Origin: Lingula anatina
Lineage: Eukaryota; Brachiopoda; Lingulata; Lingulida; Lingulidae
Assembly (NCBI RefSeq): GCF_001039355.2
Contig: NW_019774737.1
Location: 462,889-526,888, forward strand
Reading direction: 5' to 3'
DNA length: 64,000 nt
This document shows positions 1 through 12,113 of the stretch, in pieces. Every line of letters begins with the position of its first letter. Position 1 is the first letter of the stretch. The translations under genes were made by a program, and so were the position numbers. Under the pieces are notes generated by a model that was given only the letters and a program-made list of their open reading frames with translations, searched no databases and had not been told where the DNA came from.

Positions 1-491
1 GTCACAATATCAGTTTTAATTGAAATCAAAATCGAAATGTTATTATAGCCTGTAAAAACTTGACAAGGCATTAATTTTATAAGCGATTCCTTGATTTAAG
101 GTACTCGAGAGGAAAAAAAGGAGAGCACCAAGGTTATAAAGAGCCACAAGACGTGGAAGGACAGGGCAATACAAATCTATAAGGGTTTCCTATGTTGGTA
201 TGTCATATAAATATAGATATATATTTTAAAAACTGTCCATCAGAACAGTGGCATCGATTCACATCGGCAATAGAGATTAATATCGTGCATATATTGAGTG
301 AACAGGATTTAAAATGGACCGATATTGTTGAATATCGTAGTTTTTATTATTGACTAAGAAACACTTTATGCATCATCAAACGAAGGAAAGCAGATATCAG
401 AACAAAAGGTATGTAAAAAACACACTTAGGCGCCATCACAACAAGCTGGAATTAGACAAAAAAATAATGCTTAACATCTTCTTTCTTTCAG

Positions 492-2634
492 TTGCTTCTA
501 TCCACAACGGGACAGTGTTACAAGAAAAGAGATGGTGGACGCGGAAGTTCAGACGACGACTTACTTGCAGCAGCAAATGTCACAAGAAGCGTTTTCTAGT
601 TTGGCATCCATTGACGAAACGAGGTCATCCACATATATGTATACGTCGTATACGGAGCAGGTGACATTACTGGTTGTATACGCATAAGAATGTAGTTCAT
701 TAATGGATGAAAATGTAAAGTAAATGTATTTCAAAAAAGAAAATATTCAAAGTCCCCCCCCCCCCCCCATCAACACCCATCTGCATGCGATACATTTTCA
801 TTAATTTTTCCTGAATGACCTGAAACATGTTTGATATCAATGAGGATATTATTTTGGATCTGTTAAGACAAAGGTTTTTGCATTGAAATAGAACAAGTTT
901 TGCCATTTATTTACATCCATAAGTGTAGCTTCTTTATGCAATCATTTTATTTACATTTCTAGGGAAGTGGAGGGCAAGGAAGAACGGAGGAAGAGGAGTT
1001 ATACAGACAGAGTCTTAGAAGTAAAGCAATATCACACGATATAAGAATTGATCCGTGAACATTTCATAAGGTTTTGGTTACAAAAAATGATGTATTTGTG
1101 AAAGCTTTAAAGGTGAAATTAGGAAGTTAAAATAACAAACAAATATCCCGGTAAATAAAATGACGCCCAAGTAAGTGTGTTAACTTCAATTACAAAAAGT
1201 GATAGGGTTCTATATATATTACTTAATTTACTTGTGTAGGAACAGGTTGCATTTAATTTGTACATTGGGGTAAGGGGCAGGGCCCTGGCATTTTTATGTA
1301 CAGACACAGATGTGTCTGTACATATTGCCATCANAATAGATCTGGCGGTGTGGCAGGAATGGTAGTCCTAGGAGTGGAAGTCCTGGGTCCCATATGATTA
1401 GCACATATAAGGGTTAGTTGGAAAATTGGGTTAGTACGTATATGTGACAGATGTCACCTGTACAAAAAAAAAGGGGGGACACGGACTACGCTTACTAGTG
1501 GACTACCATTCCTGTCACACACCGGTATAGCATTTAACACACTGATCCTGAGCAGATACGCGCCCAAATGTTGTCTACTGACATGCGACAATGCCACCCT
1601 GAGCTTCAGAGATAACTTGACACTAACCTCTTCACTATAGCCTATCTTCATCGTTTCAAGTTATCTCTGAAGCTCAGGGTGGACAATGCAAACAGAGGTG
1701 ACCTTTTGCTACGCATGACTGACAGCTGAATACTTTATTTGGGGCTTAACGAACATTTATAACCTGTCAAACTTTCGCCTGGATGGATAGAAGAATAACA
1801 AAGCAACAAATCGCCCGCATTTGTGTGATGACAGTTTACTGTTCCATATTTCAGGTCACTTGAAATTCCTCCTTAAAGCTATCAAAAAACTAAGGTGGCC
1901 GACTGAAGGTAAGGATATCAAAAACTTCGTGTAGAATCTCCTCACCCAAATATAAGGTTCATGTAGATTATAAATATCATTGCTTGATATAATATAATAT
2001 AATATAATATAATATAATATAATATAATATAAAGCTATCACTAAGTAACTAATCAATTGAATTTTTCCTTTGTCAGAAAACACCATTGTCCGTCTGACAA
2101 AGAAATGCTGCTTGTCATATTTTAATTGTCGTCATTTTGTAACCCCCAGACACATATACCCAGCTTGTGGCGCTTGGAACTATTTTTTGAATATCACTAT
2201 TACTGTATATGAATGTTGCTTTTTTTTTATTTCATTAGAGGAGTTGCGTATTCAAGATGCTCGCTTGCAGTTTGATAACATCAACTTATTTGACATGCGC
2301 GCTATCAACAAAGCGGAACACGATTTTTGGTGCAGTCTCAGGAAAAGGTGTCTCTTACCCGAGTCCAAGATTTTTGGGACAGAGGATGAATTAAAAGGTA
2401 AAGTCGGTAATATATTATCGTCGAGATACCTACACATGGGTAACGGCGCTGGAAACACATCTGTTGTGCGAACAGGGAGAAGACACCACCACGCTCGGCG
2501 TGGACACCACATACACGATGACACACCTAACACCGCCATTTCGGTATTTAATAGTATAGTGCTGAACTCTGTACATGCATAAAATAGTCCTATCCAAAAT
2601 GCATAGAAAATTCAGCGCGGAACGGCATGTCTTC

Positions 2635-2698
<64 letters not shown>

Positions 2699-3707
2699 TT
2701 ATCCTAATGGCCCCACATTAAAATTTTCCAGACATTCACAATAAAAACATTTTAATAGCGGATAAAAGTATCAGACTTAAATTGAAATTCTTTTTTTTAG
2801 CCAAACTCGTTGATCTGAGGAACGGGTACCTCATGATATTTGCTGTAGTCAATAGTTTGTGGCTGATCTTCATCATGCTGCTGACCAATCAAAAGGTTTT
2901 GTTTTTACTCGGATCAAATCCTTTAGGTAAGATTTAAAAGTAGGGTATTAGACAGCGGCTAATTTCAATTAAACATCTAGTAAAGCCCCCTTTACACTGG
3001 ACGGCGTCCCTTCTGCGTCCAGCAGTTCGGCCCCATTTCAGAGTTAAAGAATTATAATACTAACGTGCCGACAACTGGCCGATCATTGAGCATTCATTCT
3101 GATACCAAATCAATGCTCGTGCCTCCTTATTAAGACCACAGCGATGCCAAATTTCATGGTCGCAGAAAGGACGCCGTCCAGTGTAAAGGGGGTATAAGAC
3201 ACAGTTAATGATACATATAAAGTTAGTTGCGGGCAATCCTGTTGTCTGTCGTTGATGTTAATTCTTCTTGATCTGAAACTAAGCAGCTTTTTAATTCAGG
3301 TTCCAGTCGGATAAAACTATATTATTCCATGGTATATTTCAGGCTTAGCCTTTCTGTTCGTTTTCGGCTTCGTTCTGATTATTCAGTTCCTGGCAATGAT
3401 TGTACATCGGTTTGCTGCGTGGATGCACATGATTGCGCGTGCCCCGTACAAGTTCGGGCAGCCCTATCACACAAACTGGGCGTTCAATCCCCAAGAGGAG
3501 GATTTCATCGACCGTCGAATCGCACAGGAGGGCCAAGAACGGGCTCGGCGAAGGACCGAACACAATGTAGAAGTACGTGTCAGGAAAAAGCAGGTACGAA
3601 AGCTACCTGTCTCTGAAGTGGAAACTAGCTTCAAAGCTGGCGACAACCCAGACATCAATACGCCATTGTTGAGGGAATCACGGAAAAGCACTTCTTACGT
3701 GACATAA
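492..3707 (+). CDS. Chitin synthase, 3' exons (partial; 5' part lies left of the window)
   Basis: Five exons can be joined in one frame: 492-660, 963-1020, 2239-2397, 2801-2926 and 3343-3707 (TAA 3705-3707), each with AG/GT borders and compatible phases. The product is the C-terminal part of a membrane glycosyltransferase that polymerises UDP-GlcNAc into chitin at the cell surface. The exon at 2239 encodes the acidic linker with EHDFWCSL and the KRCLLPESK stretch. The next two exons encode the last membrane helices (LMIFAVVNSLWLIFIMLL and LAFLFVFGFVLIIQFLAMIV, followed by HRF). This linker, helix, loop, helix, HRF order is typical of the end of metazoan chitin synthases. A cytosolic tail of about 100 residues rich in Arg and Glu follows. 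The catalytic domain (EDR, QRRRW) is outside the window, so the call rests on the C-terminal signature. The 58-nt exon at 963 is the least certain; it is kept because its phase links the neighbours. Confidence 0.72.
1595..1681. mobile_element. Short foldback element with 8-bp target duplication (hAT-like), in a chitin synthase intron
   Basis: An 87-bp near-perfect palindrome begins CACCCTGAGCTTCAGAG and ends with its reverse complement. It is flanked by the direct repeat GACAATGC (1587-1594 and 1682-1689). The 8-bp duplication is the length made by hAT-type (also P-type) transposases. The same termini bound the 669-bp element at 56652-57320 and the fragment at 37072. Confidence 0.75.
1988..2032. 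repeat. ATATA-type pentanucleotide microsatellite
   Basis: About nine copies of a 5-bp unit (TATAA in either register) lie in the chitin synthase intron. Confidence 0.9.
2637..2699. repeat. (TA)n microsatellite
   Basis: An almost pure TA run with one interruption (ACATA near 2670) lies in the intron between the linker exon and the first membrane-helix exon. Confidence 0.9.
2984..3194. mobile_element. 211-bp MITE with TAA target duplication (PIF/Harbinger-like)
   Basis: The terminal inverted repeats read CCCCCTTTACACTGGACGG and then GCGTCC, and the flanking direct repeat is TAA (2981-2983 and 3195-3197). A second copy at 23946-24168 has the same ends and the same TAA flanks. A 3-bp T-A-rich duplication is the PIF/Harbinger pattern. 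The element sits in the last chitin synthase intron and has no coding capacity. Confidence 0.72.
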
Positions 3708-6418
3708 AGGCCTTTCTTTAGCTTCCAAATCCTGGCCACTCGAAATATTTTACCAATATACACCATGACTACATGGAATTGAATATTGTCGTGTATGTGA
3801 TTTCAGGCCATGGCACAGAGTATTTATATACTGTATAGCGGGTCACCATCTTTTATACATGTTTCACAATTTTACAATTGATAAAGCGAAGTCATACACT
3901 GCAACTGTAATATTTTTCTTATCTTTATTTACTCTGAAATTCTTTTATGTCATTTATTTCTTTTATTGTCATTGAATATATTATTATAATTGTACATAAA
4001 CTACATTCTTTCCTTTATCATTTTTCTACATAGTGATCCTAATCACTAATTCTAATTTTTAAAGGTAATAATAGTATGCTTTTGTTCTCACCAATTTACT
4101 TGAATAACGCCATTTTTATAAGATGTGCCAATTGATATATTTTGCTTATATTTTTGCTGAAATGACATTTAATATGCTAGATTATTAATATTGAACAACA
4201 AGGAAATGAACTTAGAGTTAAACTGTTGGAATTTTCTGCAATAAAACACTAAATCTTACGTAATTTCACTGCCATTTAAAAAGAAATGTATTTTATACTT
4301 TTGGGTGATGGCGATGTCAGGTCAGCTGTGGGATAGAATAAAATGGTTACGTAACTCTGTGATTACCCATTGTGGTTAGCGGAGGTGGGGAGGGGGAGTC
4401 ACAACCTGAAATTAAGGTTCCCTTTTTAACATTTATTTTTAATATTGTTATTGTAATTCTAAATTATTGAGTACACTGAAGCCATAACTTGTTAGTGAAT
4501 CGTATTGTATTAATAATGTTATGAACTCTTTTTCAAATGCTGGCATTAATATTATGTTATTTCGATCTTATTTCCAAATTAGAGTATACAGCATAGAGTG
4601 ATAGAAGCGGTTAAACCTGTGCGTATAATTCCATGTTCAGAAATAAATTTCATGTTATCTTACACAAGTTTTCATGAAAACCTTTACTGTTATCAAAACA
4701 GATCAGACTGTCAACTTTACTGATACCTACTTTACAAAGGTATTTTAGTAGGAAATGGGACTTTTTAAAGTATGTTTCAGTCATAGGCCTATCAACAGAA
4801 ATGGAAATTATTTGGTATTTCATCTAACAGTCAAATATGTTTACTCTGCAATCCAAGGCAACGACCCAAAATACTATTTCACCATGTTTAACTGTTAGTG
4901 GTAATGTACGAAATACATAGGCCTACATGTATATGTAGCCTACACCGAAAATGGGTGGACGTTATATCATATTAATAAATATTAACATTTCCATAACAAC
5001 TAATTCTCTTATTATTCATTTATAAATTATTGTAAACATTTTAATAGTTAAATCATTTGTTAACACCAAGTGAACAATGTGGTATTGTGTTTTTTTAGCG
5101 TACTAGTGGTTGAAAAGAACCGTTGGCCTATAATTTATACTGAAAGCATATCAATGAAGCAAATAAGTGTGATATACAGTATATAATTTTACCAGACTTC
5201 ATCAAGATTTGATATACCTTTACTAATGTCACTTGCGTCTTGAGTTTCTTGTTCGGTTCAATTAGTCACGGGACCCATGACCAAGAACTTACACTTTTTC
5301 TTGTTTTACTCAGTAGTGCATTGATGTATTACAGACCATTCCCAGACCCTATCGTACTAACTTTGGATCGAACTATCTCCGAAGGGATTCTCGCTTAATT
5401 ACAATTAACTTGGGCGGCTTAGGTGTCTGTCATGCCTGTTGCAACTGATGGGCGGGTAATTAACTATAGCAGCTTTAGCAGCTTTGGTGGGGGTCCCGGA
5501 CGTCTAAGCCGCTTGGGCTGAAGCAACTTAAGCGTGGGACCCCGTGGAGATGGGCCTATACTGTTAGATCGATCTAGGGATGGGAACCCAGTCTTAATGT
5601 GCAGTGTACAACAAGGGCAGCTGTCCAAAATGGATAACGTGATCACGTTTGATAGGCTGGATGGTTTTTTGTAATCAAATGCAACGCTGTCGTTGTGAAT
5701 AGGTACAAATAACAAATACAATAAAACACAATAGCACTCAATTAACGTCAAAAATTAAATACATTGTAAGAAATTCTAATAATAGGACCTATACCAGTAA
5801 ATACATCAATACAATAGGGACCCATAATACAATGACCGTTAAAATATGGTCAGATGCAACAAATTCCGATTATTCCTTAATTTAAAAACATGTTGCGACG
5901 TAATGACTCACATTTAGCAAGGGATTTATGTCAATTGTTGTAAATAAAATTTCTCATGATCGTTTATGTAGCAAACGTGGAGATAGGCGTGCCTTTTTAT
6001 TTTATATAGGCCTGCTACGTATATAAATGTGACCTCCCACATGTATATTTATACAATGGCTCATGAAATATAGCTCATCTTCTCTCACTATACAAAAGGA
6101 TAGAAACGGTTTTCTGGTAATATTTTGGATTAACATAGCCCTGTCTATCAATATTTAAGACGTGGAAGGTAGTTCTAAACCATGTTTGTGAGAAGTCAGA
6201 GAGCTATAATATTTCAGATAAATTTCTTTACTTTTAAACGATTTGGGAAACTTGTACGAGTGTATCTTTTTTTCTAGCCTGTAGGTCAGTTTGTTGCATT
6301 TTTTTAAAAAAACTTACAGTGTCACTTATTTCCCGCACGAAAATGCAGTAGTATCGAAGTAGCAAAAAAGCATTAACGCAGTAGTGGTGTGGAGCATATT
6401 TGCAGTAGAAATGCAGCA

Positions 6419-6625
6419 TAGCCTACTGCAATTCTACTCCAAAAAGTACATAGGTTTGTACAGAGAGGAGCATTAATGCAGTAGATTAGCAGCATGAGAG
6501 AAGCATGTTTCAAATATGCTAATTAGCTCCCAAAGCAGATTTGAAGCATGTTTGCAGTATGATTGCAGTAGTCTACTGCGGTTTGCAGTATGACTGCAGT
6601 AGTCTACTGCGCTGGAGTATCTAGT
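6419..6625. repeat. Degenerate GCAGTAGTCTACTGC inverted/tandem repeats
   Basis: Units such as TGCAGTAGTCTACTGCG recur at 6560-6615, with looser copies upstream. The unit is itself palindromic. Its role is unknown. Confidence 0.6.
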
Positions 6626-6989
6626 ACTGCGTTTTCTTGCGGGTGCCTCAAAGGCGTAAGATTTATGAAAACATAGGGTCATGGAATGGTGTCGTCTTGG
6701 ATATGGATTCTTTGATTTGAGGAGATCAGTTGAGTATAGATGGTAAGGCGTCGTCTGTAGACATTTTTGCAAACATTTTATTTTTTGCCATTTTTAAAGA
6801 CATTGAGTTCATAATGTTCGTTAAATCCGTTTTATAATCAAAATCAATTTGCGATGGTTTTATAATACTTGCAACGACATATTTTATCATAACAATTGTC
6901 ATTATTGCTTATTTCTTATTAATGCCAAAAAAAAAAAAAAAAAAAAAAAAACTGTAGTCTATGTAGTCTAGCATCAAGAAAAGTTTACA

Positions 6990-7145
6990 TTAATATTGCT
7001 GGAAACTTAAAGTTTGTAACAACAAGTTTGCAAGAAAAAATATATTGCTGGTAATTTGCAGCCATATTGCAGCAAATCTAGGAGAAGGCATTGCAGTTTG
7101 CAGCGATATTGCAGCAAATTTACTGAAATTTGCCGCAGGCCTGAT
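6990..7145. repeat. GCAGCAAATTTG-type degenerate repeat upstream of gene A
   Basis: A block of short imperfect repeats around TTGCAGCAATATTGC and GCAAATTTGC. Equivalent blocks precede gene B (about 15425-15545) and gene C (about 27435-27590), so it belongs to the duplicated unit. No coding potential is seen. Confidence 0.6.
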
Positions 7146-7336
7146 ATTTTGCTAAGGGGTGACAGTATTGTTCCAAGAACAGTGAGGTTAGTTTTCGTGA
7201 GTTGTACCGTTCTACATGGGAGGGGAGGCACGGTGGTGCCTCATACCCTTCCCCCCCCCCCCAAACCCCCCAAAAAAGTACCCTCTTGTTGGAATGTATG
7301 CTAGCTACACGTATTTGCGTTAGCCGATTTCAGCTC

Positions 7337-7501
7337 CAGGGGCGAATTTTGGCAGATTTAGTCTTCTGGAAGACGGTCAGATTTTCATGTTTACATTGAC
7401 AGGTATCTAATTTTTTCTGTTTGAAGACGGTCAAAAATTGAGGATGGATCAATAAAGATAATTTGGAGGACTGTCAGAAAATATCTTTGGATCCGCCCCT
7501 G
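7337..7501. mobile_element. 165-bp MITE, CAGGGGCG termini, 5-bp duplication AGCTC
   Basis: It starts CAGGGGCG and ends CGCCCCTG. AGCTC flanks both sides (7332-7336 and 7502-7506). Unit 3 has the uninterrupted site (TTTCAGCTCTGAT near 27920), which confirms an insertion. A same-length copy lies at 19203-19367. Confidence 0.75.
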
Positions 7502-7582
7502 AGCTCTGATAAATGTTCACTGGTAGAAGCATTTAAAATACTTCTCATTATACTTTCAGCAAGTCTCGATCTTTTATTTCAG

Positions 7583-7753
7583 CCAAATTTTCAGGGAAGC
7601 ACAGGAAGCTCACCTCCACAACCAGTGGCAGTATTCTTGAGGGGAATCTCAAAAGCATACTTTTAGTCATAACAAACTGACACTCTACTTTGCAAGATTC
7701 TGAGATATTTCCAAGCATACTTGAACACCCATCTGGAGGTCAATTTGTATATC
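7583..7753 (+). promoter_or_regulatory. Conserved 5' leader block of gene A (candidate 5' UTR exon)
   Basis: After a TTTATTTCAG acceptor-like site, about 170 bp lead directly to the first ATG. The same block precedes gene B (15804-15980), gene C (28012-28188) and, inverted, gene D (46161-46333). Conservation up to the donor after MEWVK suggests it is the non-coding part of exon 1. Transcription is not shown. Confidence 0.5.
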
Positions 7754-10700
7754 ATGGAGTGGGTGAAGGTGAGATTAGATAAAGCACCAATGTACCAGTA
7801 TTAGAAGGGAAATGAGGCGAATGTATTATTAACCAGTTATTCAAAATATTGAAAACCCTAACAATCCTGTAATTCTGATAAACAAACTGGTATTAAAAAA
7901 GGTTAAAATGCATGTTTTCCTCTTAAAGAAATTAGATATGGCATCTCCTCCCTTTCCTTTTTTTTTTTTTTGTTAGACTGCAATGCTTCTGGTAGGATGT
8001 ACATGTATTCATGGCATTTATGGTAGTGCAATGATGGCAGATTGCCCCTCATTTGATAGGACAGCAGTAAGCTTGGACAAGCACTGGTGTAAAAATGATT
8101 CCACAGTCACATACACTGTAGCCAGGCAAAACTGTGAAGACATTTGCTCAGTCCTGGCAGTACCAACCAGTGGTACTGTGCTTTCATTTCACGAATTGTA
8201 AGTTTTTTATGTTTTGGTCATGCATGTTAAATGTTTAAACATTCATAATGGTAAAGGTAAGTTTCATTGTTTTCTTATAAAAATGTTAATGTTAAACAGC
8301 TTTAAGGTTACAGAAACATGGTGTGAAGTCAAATATATTGATAGGGAGGACATTTACAGAGGACATCTTTGATCATCACTTTTAATTTCTTTGACAGTAA
8401 CAATGATTTTATTTCTTATTATTTGTGAACAGCACCCATGGCATCCAGCGTTGGATAGGCATAGAGAATAATGGCAGTGCCTGGTCTGGCATGGATCCTG
8501 GCTATAACAAATGGCCAGGTGGTGTAGAACCAAGCAGCAATGGGCAGTGTCAAGCAGCTACCTTCACATACAATATGACAACTACTTTAGTAACATTTTC
8601 AGAACACAGTTGTGAGGATAGATTCTCATACCAGTGCCAACAAGGTATTATGTAATGGTTCAGAAAATACAAATTAGTGGTGAAAATATGCAAATTTTAT
8701 ACCATTTAGTCAAATTTATAACAGGTTCCCCCTCAAATCCAATGTTTCACTGTGATTTCCACAGATGTAAAGAAATGTCTATTAAATTGAAAAGAGGTCA
8801 TCAAATGTCACCAAATTTACACACAATTAGCATTAGGGTGTGCTCTTTAAAGGTCATGTGCCTAATAGCATGTGTGTCTACCGCGTACTGCAAATATCTC
8901 CTGTAAGCGGCAGGACAAGCCTTCAACAAGGGTTAAATTTCGGTTTTGTGGGATATTGTCCCATTCATCCCAAAGAGCATGGCGGAATTGGTCCAGATTA
9001 TTTGCGAATGGGTTCTCCTCTGCCATGCACATTCCAAATAATGCCACAGGTGCTCAGTAGGATTAATATCAGGGCTTAAAGATGGTTGACCCATCCTCAG
9101 AGCCCCGTGTTTCTGCAACATATCGCTTGCCAGACGAGAGTTGTGAGCAACTGCGTTGTCACAAAGATGCCTGTAGCATCCCTGAAGTCACCTCTTGCAA
9201 ATGGTGTGAGCTATCTGTTGAGAATGTTACAGTAAAATGCCCCCGTTACGTTTTGTTCCAAAAGGAATAATGTACTAATACAATGGGCTTGGAATGTTTT
9301 CCAAATGCAGACTGATCTAACACCTCAGGTGATATTATCCTGGATTGGATTTGAGGGGGTGCCTGTTGTAAATTTGACTAAATGGTATAAAATTTGCATA
9401 TTTTCACCACTATTTTGTATTTTCTGAACCATTAATCATGTTACACATGGAATCTGAAATAAAAAGCACTATTTCCAACAATTTACAACTGTGAGGTGAT
9501 AATTTGTAAATAAAAGTACATGGGAATGGGGGTGGGACAACCTTTTTGACCAATGTTGTACATGTAATGCTGTGGTGACATGCCGCCTACTTTTCGAATT
9601 TATTTTTGTATACTCTTTATATATAATTATTATAGAAATAAATCTGTTTGAAAAAGACATGTTGGAATGTAATATTTTTTGTTCAAATTAAGCACCCACA
9701 ATAAATATATGAATTGATTTCTCGTCATATATCATTTAGGAATTTAACAGTAAAATTAATCTTTAGATAATCAGTTTTTATGAGAGCAGTCCCTAGTATA
9801 AACATATGTGGTTATGCAACTTCAGATGCTGTCCCACTCTTCTTAATCTGGCTACAAGTATTGTACGTCTTTTATCGATAAAGGTGACCTTGTTTTGTTT
9901 TCAGTCACTGCTCCTTGTGGTGCATCACCAAACATTGCCATGGCAACAAAGGTATACAGCCAGTGTAGCTCCAATTGTTGTTTTGTGGGGGGACAGATAA
10001 ATTATACTTGCCAAGCAGGATACCAGCTCACTGGATTTGAAGGCTCCATAACATGTAACAGTGATGGGAACTATTCTGTTGATGCAAGTGTTGGAACTTG
10101 TGTTGGTGAGATAGATTCTTTAAGCCCAGAATGTACCAATGTTTAACAACCCTAGGCCTGCTATTTTGTTAAAAACTCCTCCAATTTTGACACCATTTTT
10201 TATCTCAGAGTTAAAAGTCTTGCTTGTTTGTAAAAATGTGGCGTTATTTTGAAGTTTTCTGAAAACCATTTTGTTCTGCCATTGATAGTGTCATTTCTGT
10301 TATCATTTTAAGTTATAATCAATTTTAATGCAAGTTAAGTCAATAAAAGTTACAGGATATGGATATATATAGTTACAAAATATATAAGAATGAGATGTGA
10401 AATGCAGTTTGTCATATCTTTTGTCTTGGTTTTTTTTCTTTCCAGCATTATCTTGCTCTAATTACACCCTAAACAGCAACAATCATGTGACAGGCAATGA
10501 CACCAGTGGAAGCTACGTGTATGGAACAGTGATAGAGTTCACATGTGAGGATGGTTATGAGCTGGTCGGAGGAGGAGGAGCTACCACAAAACTTGTTAGA
10601 TGTAATGCATCTGGAGCCAGAGTAGACTGGGACTCAACAGTTCCCACATGTCAGGGTACGTTTGTACTAAGTATTGTTGTTTTACCCATACCCTGAATAT

Positions 10701-11718
10701 ACCAATGTTTACAAGCCAGCTATTAATTTCTGTTAAAAAGAAACTCTTTCCATTTCGACACTTTTATTAATCTCAGAGTTAAAACTCTTGCTGGTTTGTA
10801 AAAATGTAGCACGATTATGTAGTTTTCAGAAAAAAACTATTTTGTCTTGCCATTGATAGTGTCATTTCTGTTTTCATTTTCAGTAATAATTGTTTCCAAT
10901 GCGAGTACAAGTTACACATAGGAATGATATGTGAAATGCAGTTTGTCTTATCTTTTGTCTTGATTTTTTCTTTCCAGCATTTTCTTGTTCTAATTACACC
11001 CTAAACAGCAACAATCATGTGACAGGCAATGACACCAGTGGAAGCTACGTGTATGGCACAGTGATAGAGTTCACATGTGAGGATGGTTATGAGCTGGTTG
11101 GAGGAGGAGGAGCTACCACAAAACTTGTTAGATGTAGTGCATCTGGAGCTGGAGTAGACTGGGACTCAACAGTTCCCACATGTCAGGGTACGTTTGTACT
11201 AAGTGTTGTTGTTTTACCATTTCTACAAAACTTAAACGGGGTGAAGGAGTGGGCAATACAGGTGAAGTAACCATATACATGTATATGCCTATCAAAATAG
11301 TTTTAACTTCAGTACCGGTAGTTCCATGTGTCTGCAGGGGCTCTGTAGGTGTAACATACCCGGTAGATATATTGGAAAGGAGACAGATGGGTACAGATGG
11401 GTGTCCCAAAGCATTTTTATTTAAAGTATGTTTTTATGTGACATGTTTTTGAGAAAATCCAAAAATATAGCCTACATGTACAGGAACACCTACATATTGT
11501 GTTGTAAACGCATTAGTGATACGGTTTTTTGAAGAGAACTGGAGCTTAAAGTTTAAAAAATCATGCAAACTGTCATTAAAACTCTGATTATTTTGAATTT
11601 TTTTTCTTTTGTTCCAGTACCCCAACCTGCTTCCACAGCTGTCAGTAACTACCCAAGAAATGTATTTACTTGTGCCATAATAATATTATCAAACTTGCTT
11701 GTTTGGATACAGTTTTAA
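7754..11718 (+). CDS. Gene A: CTLD plus three-CCP surface protein, GPI-like C-terminus
   Basis: Seven exons join in one frame: 7754-7768, 7977-8197, 8433-8644, 9905-10105, 10446-10655, 10978-11187 and 11618-11718, giving about 389 residues. Exon 1 encodes only MEWVK. With exon 2 it forms a signal peptide (MLLVGCTCIHGIYGSAMMA). Exons 2-3 form a C-type-lectin-like fold: WIGIENNG matches the WIGL motif and the last three cysteines lie in GQC, HSC and YQC. The calcium motifs are altered (VEPSSN for EPN, no WND), so calcium-dependent sugar binding is doubtful. Exons 4-6 are CCP domains; the second and third are almost identical. The last exon ends in a hydrophobic run (CAIIILSNLLVWIQF) at the stop, like a GPI-attachment signal, though a tail helix is possible. 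Intron 3 carries a Tc1-like element. A role in recognition at the cell surface is inferred. Confidence 0.8.
8655..9432 (-). mobile_element. Tc1/mariner-type element, degenerate, in intron 3 of gene A
   Basis: The terminal inverted repeats are about 90 bp (outer end ATGGTTCAGAAAATACAAA) and a TA sits on each side (8653-8654 and 9433-9434). On the minus strand a fragment encodes SPDINPTEHLWHYLE, the region around the third acidic residue of Tc1-type DDE transposases. At 778 bp it is too short for a full transposase and its frames are broken. The matching intron of gene B lacks it. Confidence 0.85.
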
Positions 11719-12096
11719 AGGACTTGTTCAAATGCAGCTTTGAAGGATAAACCAAGATGGTATTTTTGAATATCAAAGACTCTTTATAATTGATTTAATA
11801 ATTAAATTTGTCATTGATTTGCTTAAGCTGTTTAACTGACCTGGTTGTAGAAAAAAAAGGGATAAAAATTGATTATTTAACACAAAGTTTGTTTTATTTC
11901 AATCTATCTGTACAATAATGTCAGGAAAAAAGGAAATATTTATAGAAATATGAGTACAATATTCAAGCTGAATAAGAGGACAAAAGTGAGAGAAGGTGGT
12001 ATTTGAAAAGGGGACCCAGTTAGTTATCAGGGTGGTAAGGCTCATTCTTTGAAAGATCAGGCATACGTCTTTTAAATATGTATAAGCATTTTTTTT

Positions 12097-12113
12097 TTTT
12101 TTTTTTTTTTTTG
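12097..12113. repeat. Poly-T run
   Basis: A homopolymer T tract (part of a longer run starting near 12090) lies in the 3' flank of gene A. The surrounding 11719-12404 holds no gene; it is matched by the 3' flank of gene B. Confidence 0.6.

Noticed and set aside
1119-2086. Several short minus-strand open frames in the chitin synthase introns
   Set aside because: They cross microsatellites and a foldback element, have no domain, and lie inside introns defined by phase-compatible exons.
2252-2675. Overlapping minus-strand frames opposite the chitin synthase linker exon
   Set aside because: They are antisense shadows of a real exon and run into the (TA)n repeat.
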